Part shown: piece by piece, positions 52,491-61,182 of the stretch | Numbering within the stretch: the first letter of the stretch is position 1 | Layout of the letters: the number at the start of each line of letters is the position of its first letter | Assembly: GCF_042655485.1 (NCBI RefSeq) | Contig: NZ_JBHSMC010000003.1 | Coordinates: 124,001-188,000, forward strand | Direction of reading: 5' to 3' | Length of the DNA stretch: 64,000 nucleotides | Source: Lederbergia graminis | GTDB lineage: Bacteria; Bacillota; Bacilli; Bacillales; Bacillaceae_C | The notes under the pieces: model-generated | What the model was told of the DNA's origin: nothing | Database searches by the model: none | What the model saw: the letters and a program-made list of their open reading frames with translations, nothing else | Made by a program: the position numbers and the translations under genes

Positions 52491-52889
52491 TTGAGCACAA
52501 ATTCTAAATATATAAAGGTTGAATGTGCCGAGGATTGTGGGAACTCACCAAAAAAACAACTCCTTAAGGAACTAACGATTGCTTTTGCTAACAACGATAT
52601 AGATTTCTGTATGGAGTGTATGTCAGATAATATAGTATGGGATATGATTGGTGATAAAAAGATACAAGGAATAAGTGAATTTGAGGAAGCTTTACGAGTA
52701 ATGGACAACAGCGACATTCAGGAACTTAAAATTCATAACATCATCACCCACGGAAACGTCGGCTCCGTAAACGGTACCCTGATACTTAACAATCAACAAC
52801 AAATTCATTTTTGTGATGTCTATAACTTCTCTGGCTTTGGAAAAAAAGCAAAAATAAAATTAATCACGTCATACGTTATTAGATATTAA
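52491..52889 (+). CDS. NTF2-like (SnoaL-like) protein
   Basis: A 132-residue cone-shaped alpha+beta protein: LLKELTIAFANNDIDFCMEC, then SDNIVWDMIGDKKIQGISEF, are the NTF2/SnoaL opening, and NGTLILNNQQQIHFCDVYNF the closing strands. TTG start after GGAGGAGG. Binds or converts a small ligand; no catalytic dyad can be fixed. Confidence 0.78.
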   Translation: MSTNSKYIKVECAEDCGNSPKKQLLKELTIAFANNDIDFCMECMSDNIVWDMIGDKKIQGISEFEEALRVMDNSDIQELKIHNIITHGNVGSVNGTLILNNQQQIHFCDVYNFSGFGKKAKIKLITSYVIRY

Positions 52890-52893
52890 TCGT

Positions 52894-52932
52894 AGTGCAT
52901 TACTGCTAATGTGGTAATGCACTTTTTATTTT
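52894..52932 (+). terminator. Terminator
   Basis: AGTGCATTAC pairs with GTAATGCACT, followed by TTTTTATTTTT. Confidence 0.9.
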
Positions 52933-53008
52933 TCCATGGAATATTAAAGGGTTTTATGAAGAAAAGGCGAATGTATATTCTTATTAGCAAAGTAAGGAGG
53001 TTATGTGA

Positions 53009-55054
53009 ATGAGTCGATTAGTCGAGTTAGAAAAAGAACAATTGATAAATGATGTAATAAAAATGGACTATTATCGCTATCAAGATTTATGCGTTTCTCC
53101 TGATGATCAAGAAGCCTTGGTCGTATTTGGTAATGATATGTTGGAGGAAGAGTATTTCGTAAATGATATTAGTAACCGGTCTTTATGGAAACTAAATTTA
53201 AGTAGTGGCGATTCGAAAATGGTGCTTGCTGAAGATGAAGATGCACATAGTCCATGTTGGTCACCAGACAGCAATAAAATCGCGTATCTTTCACGTAAAT
53301 CAGGTAAAACAGAACTATGGGTTATGAATCGAGATGGTTCTGATAAAAGGCAGCTTACAAATACCGATGCTCAAGTAGAGAATCCTTTTGATCATGCGGA
53401 AATTTGTTGGTCTCCAGATGGTAGTAAAATCGCTTATACGTTAATACCAAATGGAAGTAGAATACATTTAAATAATGAATTTAGAATTCGTAAGCCGTCA
53501 GAAGATATTATTGTGCATAAAACTAGAAAGCAAGATAACCATGCTTTTTATCATTATATTACATCTAAATTTAAAGTAGATTTAAATGTGCTAGATGTTG
53601 ATACAGGAATTAATGATTCATTGATATGTAATTCTCCCGAAGAAATTGAGTTTGTAGATTGGGATGGAGTAGACAATTTAGTGGTGAAAATCAACTCGAA
53701 GTTACATAAAGTTTCCACTAAAACAAAAGAATGCAAACAAATTTATTCAGATTATGTTGGGGTAACGAAAAGGATACATTCCATATTTTATATCGCAAAT
53801 GTTTTAAAATCGGAAGTTGACATTAGTATTTTACAAGAAGGAGAGATTAAATCACTTCATAAAATAAATCTTCCAGGATATGAAATAAAAATACATGATT
53901 GGAGTCAGGATGCAAAACAAATAGTTTTTACGGCTCGTGAAGGCATATCCGTTTATTTGTACACTTTTGATATATCGACAGGAACGTTAATGAAGCATAC
54001 GAAGAATGGAAAAATTGTTCACTCTCCGTACACACATAAAGCCGGTCCAAAGTTTCTTCACACGAGTAATGATATTGTTTTTCCATATGCTGGCCCGTCT
54101 GAACCAATGGAAATATGGAAGTTAGATAAAGAAGAATTAATTTATCAAATAAGTAGCAAACATAAGAATAAAATTCAATTTGATATTCCTGAATCTAGAA
54201 TAATACGTTATGAGAGTGAAGGATGGGAAATTGAATCACTGCTTGTTCTTCCAAAAAATGCTCAACATCACGAATCATATCCAACGCTTGTGTTTTTACA
54301 TGGTGGCCCTGAAGGAGCAAATCTAGCAGATTTCACTCAACTTAATTCTGGTGGTGGGCTTAGTGCTGCATTTTTCCTAGCATCTAAAGGTTTTGCAGTT
54401 TTTCTACCTAACTTTAGAGGGAGTAGTGGCTACGGTAGTGCTTTTGAAAAAGAGCTAGGTAACCTCAACATGAAGAAAAATCCTTATAAAGATGTGATGT
54501 CAGGAGTCGATTACTTGATTGAGCGAGGAATTGCCAATCCGGATAAGCTAGGAATCTATGGAATGAGTTATGGCGCAAGTCTTTCTACTTGGACAGTATC
54601 TCAAACAAATCGTTTTAAAGGAGCTATAGGCATATGTGGTGTACATGATTGGTTACAGTGGGACAGAGATTATGGTGTTCCATTCTATGCATTTAATCCA
54701 AATCGAAAAGGAGAGGCAGACCCGAAAAATATGTGGTTAAGAACTGAAACATACAAGCAAATATCTCCGTTAGAGAATATAGAGTCCATTCATTGTCCGG
54801 TATTATTAATAGAGACTGGAGGCGAAAGAAGTTGGAATGGTGCGAGATGGAGGAGTGATGCAAAATCATTATTTTTAGGTCTAGATGGTTTAGGAAAAGA
54901 GACGAGCTTAGTATGCTATACAAAGGCTTTTCATACAGGTGGCTGGAACCGGAAGTATCAGAAGGATTATGTAAATAGAATATCTGCTTGGTTTGATTAT
55001 TGTTTGAATGGTGTACCATTACCAGAGTGGTTTAATAGGTCGGATCCTAAATAA
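53009..55054 (+). CDS. S9-family serine peptidase (acylaminoacyl peptidase-like)
   Basis: A 681-residue cytosolic prolyl-oligopeptidase-type enzyme. The first 370 residues form a TolB/DPP-like beta-propeller (SPCWSPDSNKIAYLSRKSGK, EICWSPDGSKIAYTL). The peptidase domain has the HGGPEGA loop, the nucleophile Ser520 in GIYGMSYGAS and His642 in KAFHTGGW. The segment that normally carries the catalytic Asp (GxxD) reads IETGGERSWNGARW here, so the usual Asp is displaced or missing and activity should be checked. AAGGAGG site. Confidence 0.85.
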   Translation: MSRLVELEKEQLINDVIKMDYYRYQDLCVSPDDQEALVVFGNDMLEEEYFVNDISNRSLWKLNLSSGDSKMVLAEDEDAHSPCWSPDSNKIAYLSRKSGKTELWVMNRDGSDKRQLTNTDAQVENPFDHAEICWSPDGSKIAYTLIPNGSRIHLNNEFRIRKPSEDIIVHKTRKQDNHAFYHYITSKFKVDLNVLDVDTGINDSLICNSPEEIEFVDWDGVDNLVVKINSKLHKVSTKTKECKQIYSDYVGVTKRIHSIFYIANVLKSEVDISILQEGEIKSLHKINLPGYEIKIHDWSQDAKQIVFTAREGISVYLYTFDISTGTLMKHTKNGKIVHSPYTHKAGPKFLHTSNDIVFPYAGPSEPMEIWKLDKEELIYQISSKHKNKIQFDIPESRIIRYESEGWEIESLLVLPKNAQHHESYPTLVFLHGGPEGANLADFTQLNSGGGLSAAFFLASKGFAVFLPNFRGSSGYGSAFEKELGNLNMKKNPYKDVMSGVDYLIERGIANPDKLGIYGMSYGASLSTWTVSQTNRFKGAIGICGVHDWLQWDRDYGVPFYAFNPNRKGEADPKNMWLRTETYKQISPLENIESIHCPVLLIETGGERSWNGARWRSDAKSLFLGLDGLGKETSLVCYTKAFHTGGWNRKYQKDYVNRISAWFDYCLNGVPLPEWFNRSDPK

Positions 55055-55068
55055 TTGAGGAGAATAAA

Positions 55069-55575
55069 ATGAAGAAAGTAATACTAATAGGTTCAGGCGG
55101 TTCAGGAAAATCTACCTTAGCAATAAAGTTAGGGGAAAAACTAAAATTAGATGTTTATCATCTCGATGCACTATTTTGGAAGCCAAATTGGCAACTTGTT
55201 TCTAGAGAAGAACAAATAAAAACACAAAAAGATTTGGTACAAAAAGATAGCTGGATAATTGATGGAAACTATGCCGGAACAATCGATATAAGACTCCAAG
55301 CTGCAGACACCATTATATTCCTGGATATTAATAGAATGATATGTGTGTACCATGCCTTCAAAAGAATGTGGCAGTATCGAAATAAGACAAGGCCAGATAT
55401 GGGAGAAGGTTGCGATGAACGCTTTGACTTTGGCTTTATCAAATGGGTATGGGACTTCCCAAAAAAGAAGAGACCTAGTATTTTGCAAAAGCTTGAACTT
55501 CTGTCTCATGAAAAACAAGTAATCATATTGAAATCTCCAAAAGAAATTGTACGGTTTATAGAAGAAGTTCAATGA
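55069..55575 (+). CDS. FlaR-like P-loop kinase
   Basis: A 168-residue adenylate-kinase-like protein. Walker A is LIGSGGSGKSTLAIKLG (about residues 6-22); YHLDALFWKPNWQLV, SWIIDGNYAGTIDIRL and IFLDINRMICVYHAF follow the order of the so-called DNA topology modulation FlaR family. Predicted nucleotide or small-molecule kinase. Begins 14 nt after the S9 peptidase gene. Confidence 0.83.
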   Translation: MKKVILIGSGGSGKSTLAIKLGEKLKLDVYHLDALFWKPNWQLVSREEQIKTQKDLVQKDSWIIDGNYAGTIDIRLQAADTIIFLDINRMICVYHAFKRMWQYRNKTRPDMGEGCDERFDFGFIKWVWDFPKKKRPSILQKLELLSHEKQVIILKSPKEIVRFIEEVQ

Positions 55576-55680
55576 TTTGTACTTCTTCTATAAACCTATG
55601 GAAGCTTATCTACATATAGAAGATTTAGATAATTGAGAAGGATATTGGAAAAATGAGATTAGAAAGTTGAGGTGAATATA

Positions 55681-56223
55681 ATGAAAAAAGGAAAGCTCCC
55701 ATATGTTATTTCCATTTCCGGAGTCTCCGGGGGAGGGAAAACTACTATCACGAAATATTTAAACGAGCGGTTGAAAAATTCTAAACAAATTTCTTTTGAT
55801 GACTATGAGTTTGATGGTCCTGATGACATTATGAAGTGGGTTGATCAGGGCGCTAATTATGAAGATTGGAATCTGGCTCCGTTAGTTAGCGATATAGAAT
55901 CTTTGCTTGCTGAACCATTAGACTACATTGTGTTAGATTTCCCTTTTGCTAATAAACACTCCAAAATGAGTAATTATATTGACTTAGCTATTTATATAGA
56001 TACTCCCTTGGATATTGCCATGGCTCGTCGTGTAATTAGAGATTATAGTAATAGATCTAATGAAAGTATTCTGCATGAAATGGAAAATTACTTATCAAAT
56101 GGGAGACGGGGCTATCTTGAGATGCTAAAATCCATAAAACCGAACTCGGATATCATTGTGGATGGAACACTTCCTGTATCTAAAATTATTGATACAATTT
56201 ACGAAGAAATTTTAAAACGATAA
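55681..56223 (+). CDS. Uridine kinase-like P-loop protein
   Basis: A 180-residue kinase. ISISGVSGGGKTTITKYLN (about residues 10-28) is the P-loop, FDDYEFDGPDDIMKWVDQGA resembles the substrate segment of uridine kinases, and YIVLDFPFANKHSKMSNYID is the lid and Walker B region. It is related to the phosphoribulokinase/uridine kinase group but the true substrate is unknown. ATG 55681 preceded by GAGGTGA. Confidence 0.8.
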   Translation: MKKGKLPYVISISGVSGGGKTTITKYLNERLKNSKQISFDDYEFDGPDDIMKWVDQGANYEDWNLAPLVSDIESLLAEPLDYIVLDFPFANKHSKMSNYIDLAIYIDTPLDIAMARRVIRDYSNRSNESILHEMENYLSNGRRGYLEMLKSIKPNSDIIVDGTLPVSKIIDTIYEEILKR

Positions 56224-56300
56224 GACTAACGTATCCTTATTTTTCCTATTCCAAAGAAATTATCGATTAATTAATCCAAGTTAATGCGGGGGGATCTTGC

Positions 56301-57560
56301 ATGCAAGCAACTAAATCAAAACTAAAAGAATATATAAACCAATATCTGAGCTTGTGGGATTTTTATGGCGTCATTCAAGTTCTCCAAAAAGGAGAAGTTC
56401 TTTTTGAAGAAGCATATGGATTTGCAAATATTGAGTTTAACATTAAAAATGATGTAAATTCATGCTTCTCCTTGGCTTCCATGTCTAAACAGTTTACTGC
56501 ATTTGCAATCATGATCTTATATGAAAAAGGCTTGTTAGACATTGATAAACCTGCTCAATTATACCTCCCAAAAGATATGAAGATAGAAGAGTCTATTACT
56601 GTACATCATTTATTATCGCATACTTCTGGTTTATATAATTTTTATAACTTTGAAAGTGACTTTTTTGCTGAATATAACAAAACCGAATACTCGAGAAATG
56701 ATTTCTTTACAAGATATATTAATAAAAAGCCTGCTATGCCGCCTGGCCAATTATATAATTATAATAACTCAAACTATAATTTGCTTGCATGGATGATTGA
56801 ACATGTTTCAGGAGAAAAATACGAAGATTATATTCGAAACAATATTTTTCTACCCTTGGATATGAAGAATAGCGATGTTGATGATGGTTGTAAACCGATT
56901 AAAAACAGGTCATGTAATTATTCAAGGGATTTTGATGAAATAATTAAATCACCGTATCATAACGAAAAATATAGCATTGGTGCCGGTGCAATCGTTTCAA
57001 ACTGTGCTGATTTGTTCAAGTGGTATACATGCTTGAGAAATCGCAAAATCTTATCGACCCAATCATATACTAGATTTTTTAAAGTGAATAAGGATAATTA
57101 CTGCTATGGTCTTGAGCATCATCGCGTTTATGACACTGACAGGTATTCCCATGGAGGAGATCATCTAGGAATTGGCACTTATATGCAGAATTACTTTAAT
57201 GAAGATATTTGTATCATCATTCTTTCAAATAATGAAGCGATCAATCAGTATAGGTTAAGTAATGCAATTTCTAATATTTTATTTCAAGTGGATGTAGATG
57301 CTCCAACTAAATATAAAGAAATGACTTTGAACGATAGTAAGCTTAACGAATATTGTGGTACATACTTAAAAGATAAGATCGAAGTAGAACGAATGAATGG
57401 GAAAATGTATTTTACGAGATTCAAAGGAAACCTTCATATCGAGATTTATCCAATAGATGAAGGGAAGTTTGTACGTAGATTTTCTGACCAGCTCCATCCT
57501 TATACTATTGATAAAAATGAGAACGGCAAAATGACGTTTTTCGGTTATGTTAAGGAGTAG
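56301..57560 (+). CDS. Serine beta-lactamase-like hydrolase
   Basis: A 419-residue cytosolic-looking protein of the class C beta-lactamase/penicillin-binding-like family. SxxK is Ser60-Met-Ser-Lys63 in SLASMSKQF; the YxN motif is in YNYNNSNYNLLAW (about residues 150-162), and SHGGDHLGIG replaces the KTG box. A C-terminal lipocalin-like extension (about 340-419) follows. Probably an esterase or peptidase rather than a resistance enzyme. No signal peptide is evident. Confidence 0.82.
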   Translation: MQATKSKLKEYINQYLSLWDFYGVIQVLQKGEVLFEEAYGFANIEFNIKNDVNSCFSLASMSKQFTAFAIMILYEKGLLDIDKPAQLYLPKDMKIEESITVHHLLSHTSGLYNFYNFESDFFAEYNKTEYSRNDFFTRYINKKPAMPPGQLYNYNNSNYNLLAWMIEHVSGEKYEDYIRNNIFLPLDMKNSDVDDGCKPIKNRSCNYSRDFDEIIKSPYHNEKYSIGAGAIVSNCADLFKWYTCLRNRKILSTQSYTRFFKVNKDNYCYGLEHHRVYDTDRYSHGGDHLGIGTYMQNYFNEDICIIILSNNEAINQYRLSNAISNILFQVDVDAPTKYKEMTLNDSKLNEYCGTYLKDKIEVERMNGKMYFTRFKGNLHIEIYPIDEGKFVRRFSDQLHPYTIDKNENGKMTFFGYVKE

Positions 57561-57656
57561 TGCTATTTAATAGTGGATTATTAAAAGAATAATACTGTGC
57601 TAGAGCTCAAGAACCAATTTTATATACATACTCATTATTCACCATCGTTTTTTATA

Positions 57657-57686
57657 TTGATTCTTTACACTCCTAGCGCATATAAT
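57657..57686 (+). promoter_or_regulatory. Sigma-A promoter of the tRNA-like RNA
   Basis: TTGATT at 57657-57662 and a perfect TATAAT at 57681-57686 with an 18-nt spacer. The expected start near 57693 falls three bases before the acceptor stem, which shows that the RNA has its own promoter. Confidence 0.72.
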
Positions 57687-57692
57687 TTGTAA

Positions 57693-57891
57693 AACGCCTC
57701 TGTAGCTCTAGAAGGGAAGAGCGCCGGAAAACAAAGTAGAACCGGGTCGCAAGGCAAGGGTTTCAGAAGCACCGAAAAGCAAGTTAGCTGAGGCAGGTGA
57801 AATTCCTAGCCGGTGAAAATCCGTAGGGAAGCGTGTTCTCCCCTAGCCTATGCTTACGAAAGGAGTGCGGGTTCGAATCCCGCCAGAGGCA
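57693..57891 (+). ncRNA. tRNA-like RNA with a large insert replacing the anticodon arm
   Basis: The ends fold as a tRNA. Acceptor GCCTCTG (57696-57702) pairs perfectly with CAGAGGC (57884-57890), discriminator A57891 and no encoded CCA. The D arm is GCTC/GAGC (57705-57708, 57719-57722) with GGG in its loop, and the T arm is GCGGG/CCCGC (57867-57871, 57879-57883) with loop TTCGAAT. Between them are 144 nt instead of about 24. They fold further: CCGG hairpin (57724-57727/57742-57745), GC..GGC/GCC..GC (57749-57755/57846-57853), GGGTTT/AAATCC (57758-57763/57817-57822), CACCG/CGGTG (57770-57774/57811-57815), GCT.AGG/CCTAGC (57787-57793/57805-57810) and TAGGGA/TCCCCTA (57824-57829/57839-57845). No regular anticodon arm can be rebuilt by removing one intron and no group I core is seen. 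Confidence 0.75.
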
Positions 57892-57958
57892 TCCTTTATT
57901 TTACTTGCTAAATTTATTCTGCAGTAAATTAATATAGGATAGAAATAATGTATTTTGA

Positions 57959-57987
57959 TTGACATTAACCAGTATATGCCATAGTCT
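57959..57987 (+). promoter_or_regulatory. Promoter of the czrA-czcD operon
   Basis: TTGACA at 57959-57964 with a 17-nt spacer to TAGTCT at 57982-57987. It overlaps the start of the operator. Confidence 0.6.
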
Positions 57988-57988
57988 A

Positions 57989-58010
57989 TATATGAGTATA
58001 TGTTCATATA
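57989..58010. promoter_or_regulatory. Operator for the ArsR/SmtB (CzrA) repressor
   Basis: The 22-bp imperfect inverted repeat has half-sites TATATGAGTA and TGTTCATATA around TA, matching in 8 of 10 positions; this is the 12-2-12 type used by CzrA/SmtB regulators. It lies just after the -10 element. Confidence 0.75.
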
Positions 58011-58043
58011 TTGATTTAAATAAAGGTTAACGGGGGAATATTT

Positions 58044-58370
58044 ATGAATAAAGATCAGGAACAAGGAATGGATGGAGAACAACATTTAGATGAAGAAACG
58101 TTGTTTGTCGTATCGCAAACGTTCAAAGCTTTAAGTGATCCAACTAGAATACGCATATTAAATTTATTATGCACAGGAGAACGTTCTGTGAATGATATTG
58201 CCGAGACATTAAATTTAAGCCAATCGAGCGTCTCCCATCAATTAAGATTCTTGAAAAATTTAAGATTGGTTAAATATAGAAGAGCAGGCTCAACTTTATA
58301 TTACTCTGAAGATGATGATCACGTCATGAATTTACTGAAGCAAACAATTGGTCACGCTGCACATCACTAG
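58044..58370 (+). CDS. czrA: ArsR/SmtB zinc-sensing repressor (CzrA-like)
   Basis: A 108-residue winged-helix repressor: FKALSDPTRIRILNLLCTGE, recognition helix LNLSQSSVSHQLRFLKNLRL, wing YRRAGSTLYYSEDD. The C-terminal helix DDDHVMNLLKQTIGHAAHH has the Asp-x-His and His..His spacing of the alpha5 zinc or cobalt site of CzrA. Metal binding lifts repression. It is co-transcribed with the CDF exporter 16 nt downstream and has a matching operator in its promoter. Confidence 0.92.
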   Translation: MNKDQEQGMDGEQHLDEETLFVVSQTFKALSDPTRIRILNLLCTGERSVNDIAETLNLSQSSVSHQLRFLKNLRLVKYRRAGSTLYYSEDDDHVMNLLKQTIGHAAHH

Positions 58371-58386
58371 TTTAGGGGGACCTAGA

Positions 58387-59334
58387 ATGGGACACAATCA
58401 TGGACACGACCATACTCATGGTGCAAATAAAAAAGTTTTATTGATTAGTTTTATTATTATTACGTTATATATGACAGTAGAGGCAATTGGTGGACTTTTG
58501 ACAAATAGCCTTGCATTGTTGGCAGATGCCGGACATATGTTAAGTGATTCCATTTCACTTGGGATTGCTTTAATAGCTTTTTCTTTGGCAGAAAAGGCTG
58601 CTAACTATAGTAAAACTTATGGATATAAGCGATTTGAAATATTGGCAGCGGTTCTTAATGGAGTAACACTTATCATTATTGCGATTTATATTTTCTATGA
58701 AGCAATTGGGCGCTTTCGAAACCCTCCAGAAGTTGCTTCAACTGGAATGCTAATCATTGCAATAATTGGTTTACTTGTGAATATTATTGTTGCATGGATT
58801 ATGATGCGTGGTGGGGATGTAGAAGAGAACTTGAATATGCGTGGAGCATACTTGCATGTGATAAGTGATATGCTTGGCTCGATTGGTGCCATTATCGCTG
58901 CATTACTAATCTTATTTTTCGGTTGGGGCTGGGCAGATCCACTCGCAAGCGTTATTGTTGCAGTACTTGTATTACGTAGTGGCTACTTAGTAACTAAATC
59001 CGGACTTCATGTGCTAATGGAAGGTACTCCACATAATGTTGACGTGGAAGAAGTTATTAACATAATAAAGAATACAAAAGGGATTCAAGGGGTACATGAT
59101 TTACATGTATGGTCGATTACAAGCGGGTTGAATGCACTTTCCTGCCATGCAGTAGTCGCTAATGAAATGACGATTGCTGAAAGTGAACAATTGCTTCGTC
59201 AAATTGAACATGATCTCGAACACAATAATATTCACCATATGACAATTCAATTGGAAACGTCTGATCATCTCCATGACAATTCAATACTGTGTAAAGTGGA
59301 AGCAGAACCGTCTGGACACCAACATCATCACTGA
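58387..59334 (+). CDS. czcD: Cation diffusion facilitator (CzcD-like zinc exporter)
   Basis: A 315-residue CDF transporter. The N-terminus HNHGHDHTHG and C-terminus HQHHH are His-rich. Six membrane helices lie at about 18-210, with metal site residues ALLADAGHMLSDSISL in TM2 and YLHVISDMLGSIGA in TM5. A cytosolic dimerisation domain follows (about 215-300). It exports zinc, cobalt or cadmium in exchange for protons. ATG 58387 follows AGGGGGAC; the open frame starts earlier but overlaps the czrA gene. Confidence 0.93.
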   Translation: MGHNHGHDHTHGANKKVLLISFIIITLYMTVEAIGGLLTNSLALLADAGHMLSDSISLGIALIAFSLAEKAANYSKTYGYKRFEILAAVLNGVTLIIIAIYIFYEAIGRFRNPPEVASTGMLIIAIIGLLVNIIVAWIMMRGGDVEENLNMRGAYLHVISDMLGSIGAIIAALLILFFGWGWADPLASVIVAVLVLRSGYLVTKSGLHVLMEGTPHNVDVEEVINIIKNTKGIQGVHDLHVWSITSGLNALSCHAVVANEMTIAESEQLLRQIEHDLEHNNIHHMTIQLETSDHLHDNSILCKVEAEPSGHQHHH

Positions 59335-59361
59335 TCGGTAAGTGACACGAATATAATTAGT

Positions 59362-59394
59362 ATCCTCTCAAATGATGAATTGAGAGGATTTTTA
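59362..59394 (+). terminator. Terminator of the czrA-czcD operon
   Basis: ATCCTCTCAA pairs with TTGAGAGGAT, followed by TTTTTA. Confidence 0.9.
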
Positions 59395-59538
59395 CTTTTA
59401 TAATCTACTGTTGATTGGAATTAAGTATTGAAAGCGTTTAGAAAGGAGGCTAAGCTATTAATATAGTAAGTATTGGAAACTATTTTTATAAGGTATTGAA
59501 CCTCTTAATGAAATGACCTCGGATTAGGAGGGGAATAT

Positions 59539-59970
59539 GTGATTGTTAGAGAAGCTTCATATAATGATGTATCTCAATTGGTTTCTTTAATGGAACAACT
59601 AGGTTATCCAACCACACTAGATAAGTTTAAGAATAGACTTTCTGCAATTGCTGAGCATCCTGACTATCATACATTGGTCGCTGAAATAAATGGGAAGATC
59701 ATTGGAATGGCTGGTTTATGTAGCGGACTATTTTATGAATATGATGGTTCTTATGTCCGAATTGTAGCTTTTATCGTGGACAAAGATTATCGAAGAAAAG
59801 GTATAGGTAAAAAGCTAATACAAGAAGCTGAATGCTGGGCGAAAAAGCAAGGTGCCGTAGCAATAGCCTTAAACAGTGGAAACCGACCAGAGAGAAAAGA
59901 AGCTCATCAGTTTTATACGAGTCTAGGATATATAGCAAAAAGTACTGGTTTTAGTAAGAGGCTTGTTTAG
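59539..59970 (+). CDS. GNAT acetyltransferase
   Basis: A 143-residue acetyltransferase: VREASYNDVSQLVSLMEQLG, IIGMAGLCSGLFYEY, IVAFIVDKDYRRKGIGKKLI (acetyl-CoA loop, about residues 74-93) and NRPERKEAHQFYTSLGYIA. GTG start after AGGAGGGG. Compact single domain. Substrate unknown. Confidence 0.88.
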   Translation: MIVREASYNDVSQLVSLMEQLGYPTTLDKFKNRLSAIAEHPDYHTLVAEINGKIIGMAGLCSGLFYEYDGSYVRIVAFIVDKDYRRKGIGKKLIQEAECWAKKQGAVAIALNSGNRPERKEAHQFYTSLGYIAKSTGFSKRLV

Positions 59971-60055
59971 TGTGCAAAGCAAGTAGATATTGCATAGGAC
60001 TGGACGGTTTCAATTTATATTTGTATTAAAAGGAAAATAAGAGGGTGACAAATAC

Positions 60056-61141
60056 ATGAATGCAGCATCTATTTTAGATGAATTTTTAAATGATAGTTCC
60101 ACTAACCCTTTATCTAAGCATGATAGTTTATTGATTCAAGCATACAATCTTGTGAAAAAAGAGTTAGTTAAATCTAATTATTCATTTGAGCAAGTTCAAT
60201 TAGCTCATAAAATATACGGATATATGGGTGATCAAGGTCTAAATGAGAGAGTTCAGTTAATGAGGGAATTTCTACAAAATAACTTAGAAGCCTCGTTAGA
60301 AAATAAATTTTGGGCAAATTGGGAGTTAGTAGATAATCTTGCACTATTAAAAAGATATAGAGAAATGATCGAGGAACAGAAATTATTTTTTGAGTGGACT
60401 ACCAATAACATGTCAGATCAATACTTGATCAAAGTTATGTTCGATAGTACCCAAGCAATTGGCTGGGTTCAGGAAAATCAAGAGGATGAGTGGTTTGAGA
60501 TATATAATCAATTGATAAAAAAAGTTGAACCTACTAGTCAGAATCGGCATGATCGGATTCTCCTAGTTGAAACTGCCACAGGTTTATTAATCTACAATTT
60601 ACATAGATATCATGCTGCAAAAATAGAATTGGAGCGATATTACGATATTTTAAATGAAAATACTAACTGGGATCAATACAACCGTTTTTATATTCGACTA
60701 AAATCCTATCAGTTGGGATTATATAGTGGTCAAGATGATTGGGAGAAATATGATGATATTGTAGAAGATGCAAAGGTAAAGATTAGAAGTAGTGCCAGTA
60801 GAATTAGTAAAGAAGATAAAGAAGCTATTGATGATGTATGTGATATGGCTCATGAACTTGGAACTTGTTTAATGTGGGAAAGACGGTATGAACAGGCCAT
60901 CCCATTATTTGAGTATGCGCTGGAAAATCAAGGGACAGGAGTTACTCATTTCTTTTATGCTATTTGTATATGGGCAACACGAAAGGATCGGAATAAAACG
61001 TTACATCATTTACAATCTGCAGAGTCAAGTATTAGAGGAAATGGTGGTTTACGTTCTAGATATATTCATATGTTTTTGGAACAACCGGAATTTCAAGAGG
61101 TTTGGGATGATGAAGAGTTTTTATCAGTTTTTAATCGTTAA
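60056..61141 (+). CDS. TPR-like helical repeat protein
   Basis: A 361-residue all-helical protein without signal peptide. Repeats of helix pairs run through it, for example AKIELERYYDILNENTNWDQ and CLMWERRYEQAIPLFEYALE (about residues 275-300), which matches a TPR unit. The end, FLEQPEFQEVWDDEEFLSVF, is the TPR end-of-group pattern. It lies 41 nt before a caspase-like gene, likely in one transcript. It may be a scaffold or activator of that protein, but this is inference. Confidence 0.65.
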   Translation: MNAASILDEFLNDSSTNPLSKHDSLLIQAYNLVKKELVKSNYSFEQVQLAHKIYGYMGDQGLNERVQLMREFLQNNLEASLENKFWANWELVDNLALLKRYREMIEEQKLFFEWTTNNMSDQYLIKVMFDSTQAIGWVQENQEDEWFEIYNQLIKKVEPTSQNRHDRILLVETATGLLIYNLHRYHAAKIELERYYDILNENTNWDQYNRFYIRLKSYQLGLYSGQDDWEKYDDIVEDAKVKIRSSASRISKEDKEAIDDVCDMAHELGTCLMWERRYEQAIPLFEYALENQGTGVTHFFYAICIWATRKDRNKTLHHLQSAESSIRGNGGLRSRYIHMFLEQPEFQEVWDDEEFLSVFNR

Positions 61142-61182
61142 CTAAATTAAAAGGACGACAAATAATAAAGGGGAAGCGTTAA

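Noticed and set aside
57790..57830. Cobalamin-type riboswitch for the czrA-czcD operon
   Set aside because: GCCGGTGAAAATCCG resembles part of a B12 element, but the B12 box (GCCACTG) is missing and the segment is fully used in the tRNA-like fold with a separate promoter following it.
57723..57866. Group I intron inside a tRNA gene
   Set aside because: The insert is too short, the conserved P7 core (GACUA-type and matching partner) is absent, and joining the flanks does not rebuild a 5-bp anticodon stem.
57693..57891. tmRNA (ssrA)
   Set aside because: Length is about 200 nt, acceptor and 5' end differ from the GGGG..GGATTCGACAGG signature, and no tag frame ending in ALAA is visible.
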